Shown here: piece by piece, positions 17,369 to 26,136 of the stretch
Position numbering within the stretch: position 1 is the stretch's first letter
Layout: the number at the start of each line of letters is the position of its first letter
Source: JAACFF01 sp963701435
GTDB lineage: Bacteria; Chloroflexota; Anaerolineae; Promineifilales; Promineifilaceae
DNA length: 64,000 nt
Reading direction: 5' to 3'
Assembly: GCA_963701435.1 (NCBI GenBank)
Contig: CAVPAL010000017.1
Span: forward strand, 372,001-436,000
The notes under the pieces: generated by a model
Told to the model about the DNA's origin: nothing
The model's input: the letters and a program-made list of their open reading frames with translations, nothing else
Databases searched by the model: none
Translations under genes and position numbers: made by a program

Positions 17369-17967
17369 ATGGCAAAGCATACAAAAGGACGTCATTGAAC
17401 TTATTTGTGGCAGCATGTTCAGTGGCAAAACTGAAGAACTGATTCGTCGCTTGCGGCGTGCAGTAATTGCTCAACAAGAAGTGCAGGTATTTAAACCGGT
17501 CATTGATGATCGTTATCATGTTCAGAAGAGTAACTTCGCATAATGGAATTGATTTTGAAGCGCAACCGGTTAATTCGTCTGAGGAAATTTTGACGCTGCT
17601 GCATCCAACCACAACTGTCGTGGCTATTGATGAAGTGCAGTTTTTTGATCCGGGAATTGTCGAAATTTGTGAAAAGCTGGCTCAGGCAGGCAGGCGAGTG
17701 ATTTGTGCCGGGTTGGATATGGATTTTCGCGGCGTCCCCTTTGGCCCAATGCCGGATTTGATGGCGCGCGCCGAGCATGTGAGCAAACTGCACGCAATTT
17801 GTGTCATTTGTGGTGAAGAAGCCAGCCGCACACAGCGTTTAATTGATGGAGAACCGGCCGCATTTGATGATCCGGTGGTTTTGGTCGGCGCGTCAGAAGT
17901 GTATGAAGCGCGCTGCCGTGAATGTCACCAAGTGCTGCCGCCGCGCAATGGAGTGGACGATGTCTAA
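17369..17967 (+). pseudogene. tdk: Thymidine kinase, frameshifted
   Basis: Type II thymidine kinase that phosphorylates thymidine with ATP. The P-loop GSMFSGKTEELIRRLRR lies in one frame to about 17528. From about 17530 the next frame continues VTSHNGIDFEAQPV, the Walker-B-like VVAIDEVQFFDPGIV, GLDMDFRG, and the zinc-binding cysteines CVICGEEA and CRECH. One extra base near 17529 (after cag-aag) explains the shift. A second extra base near 17387 would connect the ATG at 17369 (MAKHTK), behind an AAAGG-type ribosome site, to the P-loop frame. The stop overlaps the hpt start. The gene is otherwise full length. Confidence 0.85.
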
Positions 17968-18540
17968 TATTGTTCCTGATCTTGAAGAAAATGTGGACTA
18001 TGTGTTGATTGATGCGGCCAGGCTGCAAGAGCGTACAAGGGAGATAGCGGCTGCAAATTACGGCAGATCTATGCTGATCAAGAAGATTTGCTGCTTATTT
18101 GTGTTTTGAAAGGCGGCTATATGTTTCTGGCCGATCTAAGCCGCGCTCTTAAACGACCGCATGATATTGATTTTATGGGTATTTCCAGCTATGGCGCCGG
18201 CACGCAGCAGCAGCGGGGCGGTGCAAATTATCATGGATTTGAAAGCACCCATTACGGATCGCAATGTGTTAATTGTGGAAGATATTATTGACAGTGGACG
18301 TACATTGCAATATATGCGCGCCAATTTGCTGGCGCGCAGATCCGGCTTCGCTGCGCATTTGCACGCTTGTTGAGCAAACCGTCGCGGCGCGAGGTGGATG
18401 TGCCGGTAGATTACATCGGCTTTGATATCCCGGATGAGTTTGTGGTTGGTTATGGATTGGATTTTGCGGAAAAATATCGCAATTTACCATATATTGCCGT
18501 GTTGAAACCGGATGTGTTTGCACATTTGTTTGAGGAATAA
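17960..18540 (+). pseudogene. hpt: Hypoxanthine phosphoribosyltransferase, multiply frameshifted
   Basis: Purine-salvage enzyme joining hypoxanthine or guanine to PRPP. The pieces, in order, are MSNIVPDLEENVDYVLID from the ATG at 17960; ICVLKGGYMFLADLSRAL and DFMGISSYGAGTQ in a second frame; the PRPP-binding NVLIVEDIIDSGRTLQYM in a third; and VDYIGFDIPDEFVVGYGLDF with EKYRNLPYIAVLKP at the end (stop 18538-18540). At least five single extra bases would restore one frame: near 18055, 18069, 18208, 18343 and 18369. All are insertions. It overlaps the tdk end by 8 bases and precedes cca, so order and length are those of a real operon. Confidence 0.85.
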
Positions 18541-18549
18541 TTTACCTCG

Positions 18550-20190
18550 ATGGTGGATTTGACGCCATATGCCGGACGCTGGGTGGCTTTAATTGACGAA
18601 CAGGTTGTGGGGGTGGGAACAACGGCCGTTTCCGCACAGCAAGCCGCCCGTCATAATCGCCCCCGTGAACGGGTGGTGGTGCGCTTTGTTGAGCCTGACG
18701 CGGGCCAACCACTGCCGCTGTCCCCTTTGTTGGAGCAAATACGGCCGTTTTTGGCTACCCAAACGCTGCCGGTATACCTGGTGGGAGGCGCAATTCGGGA
18801 CGCCTTATTAGGACGCACCAGTAAAGACCTCGATTTTGTTGTGCCCCACAGCGCCATAAAGCTGACATTTCAGATTGCCGATTTGCTTGGATTGCCGGCG
18901 TATGCGTTGGATCGAGAGCGAGATACAGGGCGGGTGGTGCTGCCTGACGCGGCAACCACGCTTGATTTTGCCCGTTTTCGTGGATCAGATTTAGAAAGTG
19001 ATTTGCGTGAGCGAGATTTTACGGTTAACGCGCTTGCGCTGCCGGCGACCGCAAAAACCGAGCAAAGCATTATTGATCCTACCGGTGGATTAGGGGATAT
19101 CATCGCCAGAGAATTACGGCCGGCGCACCTGGAAGCGTTGAACGATGATCCGCTGCGGGCTTTACGCGCCATCCGTCTGGCATTCAGCCTTGGATTTAAT
19201 TTGCTGCCTGAAACGGAAACGGCCGTTCAACAGGCGGCGCCTCGCTTGACCCAGGTATCCAACGAACGAATCCGGGATGAACTCACCAAAATAATTCAGG
19301 GAAATCAACCACAAAGGGCGTTGGCAGTTATGGCTGATCTGGGTTTGTTGGCTGTCACGCTGCCGGAATTGGCGGCATTGGCGCCGGTAGAGCAGTCGCC
19401 GCCGCATCATACAAACGTTTGGGAGCATACTTTATTAACATTGCGCTGGCTGCTTGAATTGGAAACGGCCGTTTTAGCTCCCGATGGCATACAAAATGAC
19501 GCCGTACAGAATTCGCTCATGGTCATGGCGCGCGAACAATTACTGCCATTCAGGGCTGATCTAGGCAACCATTTTACGCGGCCTGTGGATGGCGGCATAA
19601 ACGGCTATTTGCTGCTGCGGTTGGGAACTGTATTTCATGACGTGGGCAAAGCGCAAACCCAAAGCGTGGATGAAAACGGCCGTATTCGCTTTTTGGGCCA
19701 TGACAGCGTTGGAGCAGAACTGGCGGCGGCACGATTACGCGCGCTTTCTTTCAGTAATGCAGCGGTTGAATATGTTCGCAGCATCATATCCGGGCATATG
19801 CGCCCCTTGCTATTACTGATTGACCAGGGCGAGCAGCCCTCACGCCGCGCCGTTTACCGCTATTTTCGCGCTACGCAGTCGGCTGGAGTTGATATTGCTT
19901 TACTTTCCCTGGCCGACCATCTGGCGACATTCGCACTGCCCCAGGTTGATGAGCAGTGGGAACAGCTCTTGAACCTGGTGAACACGTTGTTCACATATTA
20001 TTTTGAGCAGTATGATGAAATTGTGAAACCGCAGGCGCTGGTAAACGGCCGTGAAATTATGCATGAACTTAATTTGCATCCTGGCCCGGAAGTTGGCCGC
20101 ATACTGCGATTGATTGAAGAAGCGCAGGCTTCGGGAGAAATTCATTCACGCGAAGAAGCGATCCTTTACGCCCGGCAGCTGATCAATTAG
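18550..20190 (+). CDS. cca: CCA tRNA nucleotidyltransferase / poly(A) polymerase family with HD domain
   Basis: A 546-residue protein. An N-terminal about 55-residue module (YAGRWVALIDEQVVGVG) resembles the short DUF5678-type domain. The nucleotidyltransferase head has LVGGAIRDALLGR and the catalytic DLDFVV, then RERDFTVNALA and the RNA-binding DDPLRALRAIRLA. The second half holds an HD phosphohydrolase domain (FHDVGK; FLGHDSVGAELA). Class II CCA enzymes with HD domains repair tRNA 3' ends; some relatives only add C or A. It follows hpt by 9 bases. It is intact and contains several ACGGCCGT palindromes. Confidence 0.88.
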   Translation: MVDLTPYAGRWVALIDEQVVGVGTTAVSAQQAARHNRPRERVVVRFVEPDAGQPLPLSPLLEQIRPFLATQTLPVYLVGGAIRDALLGRTSKDLDFVVPHSAIKLTFQIADLLGLPAYALDRERDTGRVVLPDAATTLDFARFRGSDLESDLRERDFTVNALALPATAKTEQSIIDPTGGLGDIIARELRPAHLEALNDDPLRALRAIRLAFSLGFNLLPETETAVQQAAPRLTQVSNERIRDELTKIIQGNQPQRALAVMADLGLLAVTLPELAALAPVEQSPPHHTNVWEHTLLTLRWLLELETAVLAPDGIQNDAVQNSLMVMAREQLLPFRADLGNHFTRPVDGGINGYLLLRLGTVFHDVGKAQTQSVDENGRIRFLGHDSVGAELAAARLRALSFSNAAVEYVRSIISGHMRPLLLLIDQGEQPSRRAVYRYFRATQSAGVDIALLSLADHLATFALPQVDEQWEQLLNLVNTLFTYYFEQYDEIVKPQALVNGREIMHELNLHPGPEVGRILRLIEEAQASGEIHSREEAILYARQLIN

Positions 20191-20206
20191 TTTTTCGATA
20201 AAATAG

Positions 20207-20245
20207 AAAAGGGGATTGCGTCGGTGGCAGGCGCAATCCCCTTTT
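20207..20245 (+). terminator. Intrinsic terminator after cca
   Basis: A perfect 14-bp stem, AAAAGGGGATTGCG (20207-20220) with CGCAATCCCCTTTT (20232-20245), and an 11-base loop. The A/T ends make it usable in both directions. Confidence 0.85.
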
Positions 20246-20294
20246 ATGATCCGCGGGGCAAAAAACCGATGTTTTTGCCTGCTGCATTCCGCGG

Positions 20295-20413
20295 TTAGGT
20301 AATTCGCAGAAAGTATTCGGAAATCCAAAGTGACTTGGAAATCTGCGGTTTCCTCGAGGAATCGGCAAGGTCTGGAGCGATTCATTTTGAATAACTTGTT
20401 GCCGATTACCTAA
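20295..20413. repeat. Copy of the two-hairpin repeat unit
   Basis: It is bounded by TTAGGTAA (20295-20302) and TTACCTAA (20406-20413) and carries the same two stems as 5506-5622 (TTCGCAGA with TCTGCGG; AATCGGCAA with TTGCCGATT). The internal AAGTATTCGGAAATCC is nearly identical in both copies. It lies 50 bases after the cca terminator, in non-coding DNA. Confidence 0.85.
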
Positions 20414-20465
20414 CTTATACAGGGCGTTCGCTCAAAAAATTGAGCAAAAGCCAGATTAGGCAAAA

Positions 20466-20506
20466 TCACGACCAAAATAGAATGAGAAGCCATATGGTGG
20501 TCGTGA
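20466..20506. repeat. Inverted repeat
   Basis: TCACGACCA (20466-20474) pairs with TGGTCGTGA (20498-20506). It is just outside a possible transposase remnant and could be an old IS end, or a terminator without a T-tract. Confidence 0.4.
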
Positions 20507-20525
20507 CCAAACCATGAAAATGGTC

Positions 20526-20744
20526 TCAAATTATGGCTTCCATCAGCACCTTTGCAATTACATACAAGCAACAGGCCCCATCGAGCCTGGGTAAAACCAG
20601 TTGCAAATCAGTGTAGAGCGTTGTGGGCAAGCCCAACAAGGCTAAAATCCGCTTTTGCCCGGCTGAAAGGGGCGTTGGTTGGTAACGTCCCTGTGAGTCC
20701 AGACGCATGATCAGCAAATGAATGTTGTCGAAAGCCTGGAGCAT
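20526..20744 (-). pseudogene. Possible C-terminal transposase remnant
   Basis: A 72-codon open frame (LQAFDNIHLLIMRLDSQG; LSAGQKRILALLGLPTTLY) reminds me of the tails of IS1634-type DDE transposases, which end with a phrase about predicted queries and a 'LLG' helix. Upstream on the minus strand the sequence is out of frame or degraded into the FGGY promoter region. There is no catalytic part. Weak call; the rest of 20414-20940 shows no gene. Confidence 0.3.
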
Positions 20745-20943
20745 ACACTCCGTCGTCGGTGTCGCTGTGGCTCGCTTTTGTGTCCAAAAACTGGGGAAAA
20801 GTCAAGTGTAGCCAGAAGCCAAAAAGCCAGCCAATGGAAAAACCATTAATTCCCGGCATTGTACTCAATTCATACCAAGGGATGGTGGAGAAGCTGGGGC
20901 ATTTTGTTATACTGATAGCATCAGTTATAGTGCGGAGGTGCGT

Positions 20944-22536
20944 ATGAAATATGTGCTGACAATTGATCTGGGCACTTCGGGCCCGAAAGTGGCCGTGTTT
21001 TCGATGCAGGGTGAAATCGTGGCGCATACTTGGACGAAAACGGCCGTTACTCTCCTTCCCGGCGGCGGCGCTGAACAGGACCCGGAAGAATGGTGGCGGG
21101 CGATCAAAACGGCCGTTTCCCAGGTGTTGGCGCAAGAGGCTGTGCCCGTTACAGACATTGTGGCCGTCGGCTGCACCAGTCAATGGTCTGGCACTGTGGC
21201 TGTGGATCAACAGGGGCAGCACCTCATGAACGCCATCAACTGGATGGATGCGCGCGGCGCACCCTACGCCAAAAAAATCTCAAGCGGCCTGATTCAGATG
21301 GAAGGGTATGGGCTGGATAAAATCCTCACCTGGGTGCGTTTGACGGGTGGTATTCCCACCTCATCTGGTAAAGACTCCATTGCCCACATCCTCTATATCA
21401 AAAACAAGCTGCCCGACATTTATGCCAAAACCTATAAATTCCTGGAGCCTAAAGATTATCTCAACCTGCGCCTGACAGGAAAATTTCTTGCGACCTACGA
21501 TTCGATTACGCTGCATTGGGTCACCGACAACCGTGATTTGGCGGCGGTTGATTATCATCCGCGTTTGCTCAAGCTGGCAGGTATTGAGCGGAAAAAATTA
21601 CCCGATCTTGTGCGTGCTGTGGATGTAATCGGCGTATTGACGCCGCAAGCCGCAAGCGAATTGGGTCTCTCTGAAAATGTGCAGGTGATTGGCGGAATGC
21701 CGGATGTGCATTCCGCCGCGATTGGGTCGGGTGCGGTGGCCGATTTTGAACCCCATCTCTATTTGGGTACCTCTTCCTGGTTGATTTGTCATGTACCTTT
21801 CAAAAAGACGGATTTATTCCACAACATGGCTGCTTTGCCGTCGGCCATTCCGGAGCGCTATTTATTAATTAACGAGCAGGAAAGCGCCGGGGCCTGCCTC
21901 AACTATTTGATCGATGAGGTTTTATATCCGCAGGATGGTTTGAGCGTAGGCGCGCGGCCGCCGGATGTGTATGCACGCTTGAATGCGGCTGCGGTGGAAG
22001 CGCCAGCGGGCAGTAACCGGCTGATTTTTCTACCCTGGTTGTATGGAGAGCGCACGCCGGTTGAAGACCACAGCGTGCGCGGGGGCTTTTTTAACCTATC
22101 ATTGCGTCATAGCCGCGCCGACATGGTGCGCGCGGTATTTGAAGGAGTGGCTTATAACTCAAAGTGGCTGCTGCAATATGTGGAGAAATTCGTCGGGCGC
22201 AGACTGCCGGAAATTCGCGCGATTGGCGGCGGGGCGCAGTCGGATTTGTGGTGCCAGATTATGGCCGATGTGCTGGATCGTGTGATTCACCAGGTCGCCG
22301 ATCCGTTACAGGCGAATACACGCGGCGTGGCTTTGTTAACGGCCGTTGCCCTTGGCTACCTCAATAAAGAGGACATTGGCCAGCAGGTGCAAATCAGCCA
22401 GACCTTTACGCCCAATCCGAAAAACCGCCGGATATATGATCAACTTTTTGAGGCGTTTGAGGGTGTTTATAAGCAAAACAGGCGGCTGTATGCGCGCTTA
22501 AATTCGCCGCAGCACGCCGCCGATTTGGAGAAGTAA
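20944..22536 (+). CDS. FGGY-family carbohydrate kinase (xylulokinase-like)
   Basis: A 530-residue protein starting at the ATG at 20944, five bases after GGAGG. The N-terminal ATPase lobe has IDLGTSGPKVAVF (phosphate-1 loop) and AVGCTSQWSG. The second lobe has the FGGY signature region GGGAQSDLWCQIMADVLDR and LYLGTSSWL. Length fits FGGY sugar kinases. The substrate cannot be read; xylulokinase-like or a related polyol/ketose kinase is the best guess. The stop is one base before the next ATG, so it is co-expressed with the PLP enzyme. Confidence 0.88.
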   Translation: MKYVLTIDLGTSGPKVAVFSMQGEIVAHTWTKTAVTLLPGGGAEQDPEEWWRAIKTAVSQVLAQEAVPVTDIVAVGCTSQWSGTVAVDQQGQHLMNAINWMDARGAPYAKKISSGLIQMEGYGLDKILTWVRLTGGIPTSSGKDSIAHILYIKNKLPDIYAKTYKFLEPKDYLNLRLTGKFLATYDSITLHWVTDNRDLAAVDYHPRLLKLAGIERKKLPDLVRAVDVIGVLTPQAASELGLSENVQVIGGMPDVHSAAIGSGAVADFEPHLYLGTSSWLICHVPFKKTDLFHNMAALPSAIPERYLLINEQESAGACLNYLIDEVLYPQDGLSVGARPPDVYARLNAAAVEAPAGSNRLIFLPWLYGERTPVEDHSVRGGFFNLSLRHSRADMVRAVFEGVAYNSKWLLQYVEKFVGRRLPEIRAIGGGAQSDLWCQIMADVLDRVIHQVADPLQANTRGVALLTAVALGYLNKEDIGQQVQISQTFTPNPKNRRIYDQLFEAFEGVYKQNRRLYARLNSPQHAADLEK

Positions 22537-22537
22537 C

Positions 22538-24064
22538 ATGGATATAACTGAACTAGGCGATGCGCTTTTGACGCGCATCAATTCGCCGCGAGTAACGGCC
22601 GTCGCCGAAAAACTGGCCCAACGTATTCCATCCATCCGCGACAAAATGGAAAGTTCATACCAGGAAATCATCGACGACCTGGAAGCTGACCTCAAACCTT
22701 ATCGGGATGCGTTTCCGGTGTTTGGGCAGTTGCCCGCTACCGGCGTGGAGCCGGCCGACATCCTGGGCTTGATGGAAACGCTTCAGCAGCGCGAGGAAGG
22801 GCGCTGGGAAGATGGGTTTGTTTCAGGAGCGGTTTACCACGGCGGCGAAGGGCATATCGAATTCCTCAATCAGGTTTACGCGCTCAATTCTCAAAGCAAT
22901 CCTCTGCACGCCGATGTGTGGCCCAGCGGCACAAAATATGAAGCCGAAATCGTGGCCATGACCGCCGCCATGTTAGGCGCGGATGCGGTCGCCGGCAGCA
23001 CCCAACCGGGTGAGGTATGCGGTACAGTCACGTCCGGCGGCACGGAGAGCATCATGCTCGCCATGCGCACCTACCGCGATTGGGCGCGTGATAAACAGGG
23101 TATCAAACATCCTGAAATTATTGCCCCGGTCACGGCCCACGTTGCCTTTGATAAGGCGGCGCAATATTTCAACATACGCCTCATAAAAATCGCGGTGGAT
23201 GACCGCTATCGCGCCGACGTAAACGCGGCCCGCAAAGCGCTTTCGCGCAACACTATCGCCATTGTCGGTTCTGCGCCGGCATTCCCGCACGGCGCGCTGG
23301 ACCCGATTATTGAGCTGTCTGAACTGGCCCGGCAGCGAGGCGTCGGTTTCCACACAGACGCCTGTCTGGGTGGTTTTGTGCTGCCCTGGGCCGAGAAGTT
23401 GGGTTATCCGGTTGCGCTTTATGATTTCCGCCTGCCGGGCGTTACTTCTATGTCGGTGGACACGCATAAATATGGTTATGCGGCCAAAGGCACATCGGTT
23501 GTGCTGTATCGTGACCCTGAACTGCGGCGCTACCAATATTTCGCGGCCACTGATTGGCCCGGCGGTCTTTATTTTTCACCGACCTTTGCCGGCAGCCGCC
23601 CCGGCGCATTGAGCGCTGCCTGTTGGGCTGCAATGCTGGCTATGGGTGTAGACGGCTATATGGATGCGACGCGCAAAATATTGGAAACGGCCGATACCAT
23701 TCGCGAAGGTATTGAGTGCATCCCTGAACTGACCGTCCTGGGCGACCCGCTGTGGGTGATCGCTTTCAACTCGTCATCCTTGGACATTTACCAGGTGTTG
23801 GAGGGCATGACAAAACGGGGCTGGAGCTTGAACGGTCTGCACAAGCCGCCGGCCATCCACATCGCCGTTACCCTGCGCCACACCCAGCCCGGCATCGCCG
23901 CACGATTCCTGGCTGACCTGGAAGCAGCGGTTGATTTAGTCAGGCAGAATCCAAACGTCAAAAGCGGTATGGCGCCGGTGTATGGCATGGCTGCTACGAT
24001 GCCGATGCGTGGCATGGTCGGCGAACTGCTGCGGCGCTATATTGACTTGCTCTATAAAGTGTAA
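22538..24064 (+). CDS. Pyridoxal-phosphate lyase/decarboxylase, sphingosine-1-phosphate lyase-like
   Basis: A 508-residue group II decarboxylase-fold enzyme. The PLP lysine is in SVDTHKYGYAAKGTS, with HTDACLGGFVLPW (PLP ring Asp) and TSGGTESIMLAMRTYRDW (cofactor phosphate binding). SGAVYHGGEGHIEFLNQVY is close to the conserved N-terminal motif of sphingosine-phosphate lyase and its bacterial relatives. It may cleave a phosphorylated long-chain base or a smaller phosphoamine. The adjacent FGGY kinase could make a phosphorylated substrate, which is inference only. It follows the kinase by one base. Confidence 0.85.
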   Translation: MDITELGDALLTRINSPRVTAVAEKLAQRIPSIRDKMESSYQEIIDDLEADLKPYRDAFPVFGQLPATGVEPADILGLMETLQQREEGRWEDGFVSGAVYHGGEGHIEFLNQVYALNSQSNPLHADVWPSGTKYEAEIVAMTAAMLGADAVAGSTQPGEVCGTVTSGGTESIMLAMRTYRDWARDKQGIKHPEIIAPVTAHVAFDKAAQYFNIRLIKIAVDDRYRADVNAARKALSRNTIAIVGSAPAFPHGALDPIIELSELARQRGVGFHTDACLGGFVLPWAEKLGYPVALYDFRLPGVTSMSVDTHKYGYAAKGTSVVLYRDPELRRYQYFAATDWPGGLYFSPTFAGSRPGALSAACWAAMLAMGVDGYMDATRKILETADTIREGIECIPELTVLGDPLWVIAFNSSSLDIYQVLEGMTKRGWSLNGLHKPPAIHIAVTLRHTQPGIAARFLADLEAAVDLVRQNPNVKSGMAPVYGMAATMPMRGMVGELLRRYIDLLYKV

Positions 24065-24094
24065 GCGTAGATTCAGTCGAGCAAAATATTGAAA

Positions 24095-24128
24095 AAGGAC
24101 GAACCCCATTATTTTGAGGTTCGTCCTT
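24095..24128. terminator. Bidirectional intrinsic terminator between convergent genes
   Basis: AAGGACGAACC (24095-24105) pairs with GGTTCGTCCTT (24118-24128). It is flanked by A-rich sequence on the left and T-rich on the right, between the PLP enzyme and the minus-strand protease. Confidence 0.85.
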
Positions 24129-24185
24129 ATATTACCTTGGCTGTGTTCTTATCTCAGGCACAGCCTTGTCAATGGTTATCAAAGG

Positions 24186-26136
24186 CTAGGGCGCTGTTGA
24201 GTCGTAAATTGGGCCGTCGTCGACCGGGCCGCCATTTTGACCCTGGCTCTTTGGTACACCAACAAGCACTTCGCCGGTACACATACCGCCAAGCCCATCG
24301 TCAGCCGTGAAGCCAATGTGGTAAACACGGCCGTTGCCGTTGCCTTTACGTTCGGCGCGTACCTCGGCTGTGGAAGTGCCCACACCCTGCCCATCCGGAC
24401 TGGTATTACCGCTGCCATTGCCGCTCACCGGCTCATCCTGGAAGATGCTGTCAATTATGATGGTGACAGGATCACCGTCCGGATCGGTCACGCCTAACAC
24501 GTCAATGGCCACGAAATTGTGATTGGGCGGCCAGAGGAGATCTTTGCTCGGCAGGGCCGCTCCACAATCCGGTTTTAGATTACAGGTGAGAGCGGCATTG
24601 TCAACTTGAGCGTACCAATCCCAGTCAAAGGTCGTGGGATCATAGTAACGCCAGCGAAGCTGCACATTGCTCTGACCCAGGTAAGGACTCAGGTTAATGG
24701 ACACCGCTTCACCGGGGGTGCCGCGGAAGCTGCCATGATCCTCATTCCAGCTCAACACGTTCGTCCAGGTAGCGCCGCCATCGGTGCTAATGTCCAGATC
24801 AAGGAAATCGAATGCCGCAAAGTTCTGATAATTAGCCAGATAGTTGAGTTCAGCCGACGCCGCATTGGCCAGACTGAAAACGTTGCTGCGCAGCTCGGTG
24901 TCGAAATCGGACGGGCCGAAGAAGTCACTTGATACGCTTGCCGCATCGCCGTCGCCACCAGTGAAATTTCCACCTTCACCTGAACCGGCAATGTTTGTCC
25001 AGACCAGGCCAAGACCCGTGTTGTCGATCACTGTCCACGTGCTGGGGATACCTTCGTCAAAGGAAACCGTGCCGGCGTTGCAAGCCACATCTTCAACAAT
25101 GGGTGTACAAACACTGGGAGTACCCGGAACTTCAACATTGTCGCTGAGGTAGACATCATCCACAAAGAAGTTCGATCCGTTGCCATTGGTTCCGAATATT
25201 TCAGAATGGAACTCAATCGTGTGCGATCCGCCGTCGGCGTAGCTGCTCAAATCAACAGATTGAGATGAGTAACCCAACGCGCCACAGAGCGAGCTGCCGC
25301 CGTCGGTGAGGAATTCCTGATTACCATCGACAGTTAACTCCATATAGTCGGCGCTGCTGTCACAAACAATCTGCTCTAGATCGAAGGTCAAGTCAGTAGA
25401 CGTACCTGGAATGGTCACTGCCTGGGATACCGCTCCTTCTTCATAAGCGGCAATGCCGCCGAACCAGGACCAGTAGAGCCCATCGGAGGGGCCGGTGCCG
25501 GTTCCGGTGCCGCAAGTGCCCACGTCACAAATGGGGGTGCCGAAGTTGAGTGAATACTCGTTCCATGTACCGCCAAATGCGCCGGCCTCAAAGCTGCCGT
25601 CGTTAATCGCATTCGCGCCTGAAGATGGCGGCGTGGGATCTTCACATGTCCAGCCAGATTCAACCTGGCATGTGTTGGAACAGCCATCACCATTGGCGGT
25701 GTTGCCGTCGTCGCAGCTTTCACCCGGATCCAGCATACCATCGCCACAAATTGGGGGTTGCTCACTGGAGCAGGAGTAAGCCTGGACGTCATCTACGTAC
25801 CAGCCAACGACGCCGTTGCAGCCATCAATGCCAAAGTCAAAGCGGAACTTGACTGTATCTCCGGCCGCCGCCAGACCGCTCAGATTGACCTGAGACTGTC
25901 CCCAACTGCCGCCAACCGAACCGCCGTCCGTGCCTGTGAAAGCAGGCTGACTGGCTAACGGATTGGTATTACCAGGGGCGGGGTTAAGTGAGGAATTGTA
26001 AGCATTGAACTCATAATTTGAACCCGGAACCAATGTCCAAGGTCCACCATTGACGCTAACCTTCAGGTTGCCGCCATCCCAACCGACTTCGGTCGCCACC
26101 CAATGGTCAAAAGCCACATGCGGAACAACACCGTGA
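24186..26136 (-). pseudogene. C-terminal part of the frameshifted M4 protease (beta-sandwich and DUF4215 domains)
   Basis: This frame continues the metalloprotease at 26107-28281 after a +1 shift near 26136: SPDIMVP joins HGVVPHVAFDHWVATEVGWD. In order it carries a carbohydrate-binding/MAM-like sandwich, a cysteine-rich DUF4215 (Myxococcus-type) repeat, CGDGMLDPGESCDDGN with GDGCSNTC, a second sandwich (GTWNEYSLNFG; FFVDDVYL), a third (FDTELRSNVFSL; WYAQVDNAAL), and a C-terminal Ig-like tail (LLWPPNHNFVAIDV). About 650 residues belong to the protein; the first about 35 codons of the longer open frame (26137-26240) are out-of-frame noise. A secreted, multi-domain protease tail. Confidence 0.75.

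Noticed and set aside
20608..21222. 204-codon minus-strand frame overlapping the FGGY start
   Set aside because: Most of it is antisense to the FGGY gene, which has clear motifs and a good ribosome site; only a short transposase-like tail in a neighbouring frame was kept as a weak remnant.
22973..23536. 187-codon minus-strand frame opposite the PLP lyase
   Set aside because: Shadow of a strongly conserved gene in the other strand; no motifs of its own.
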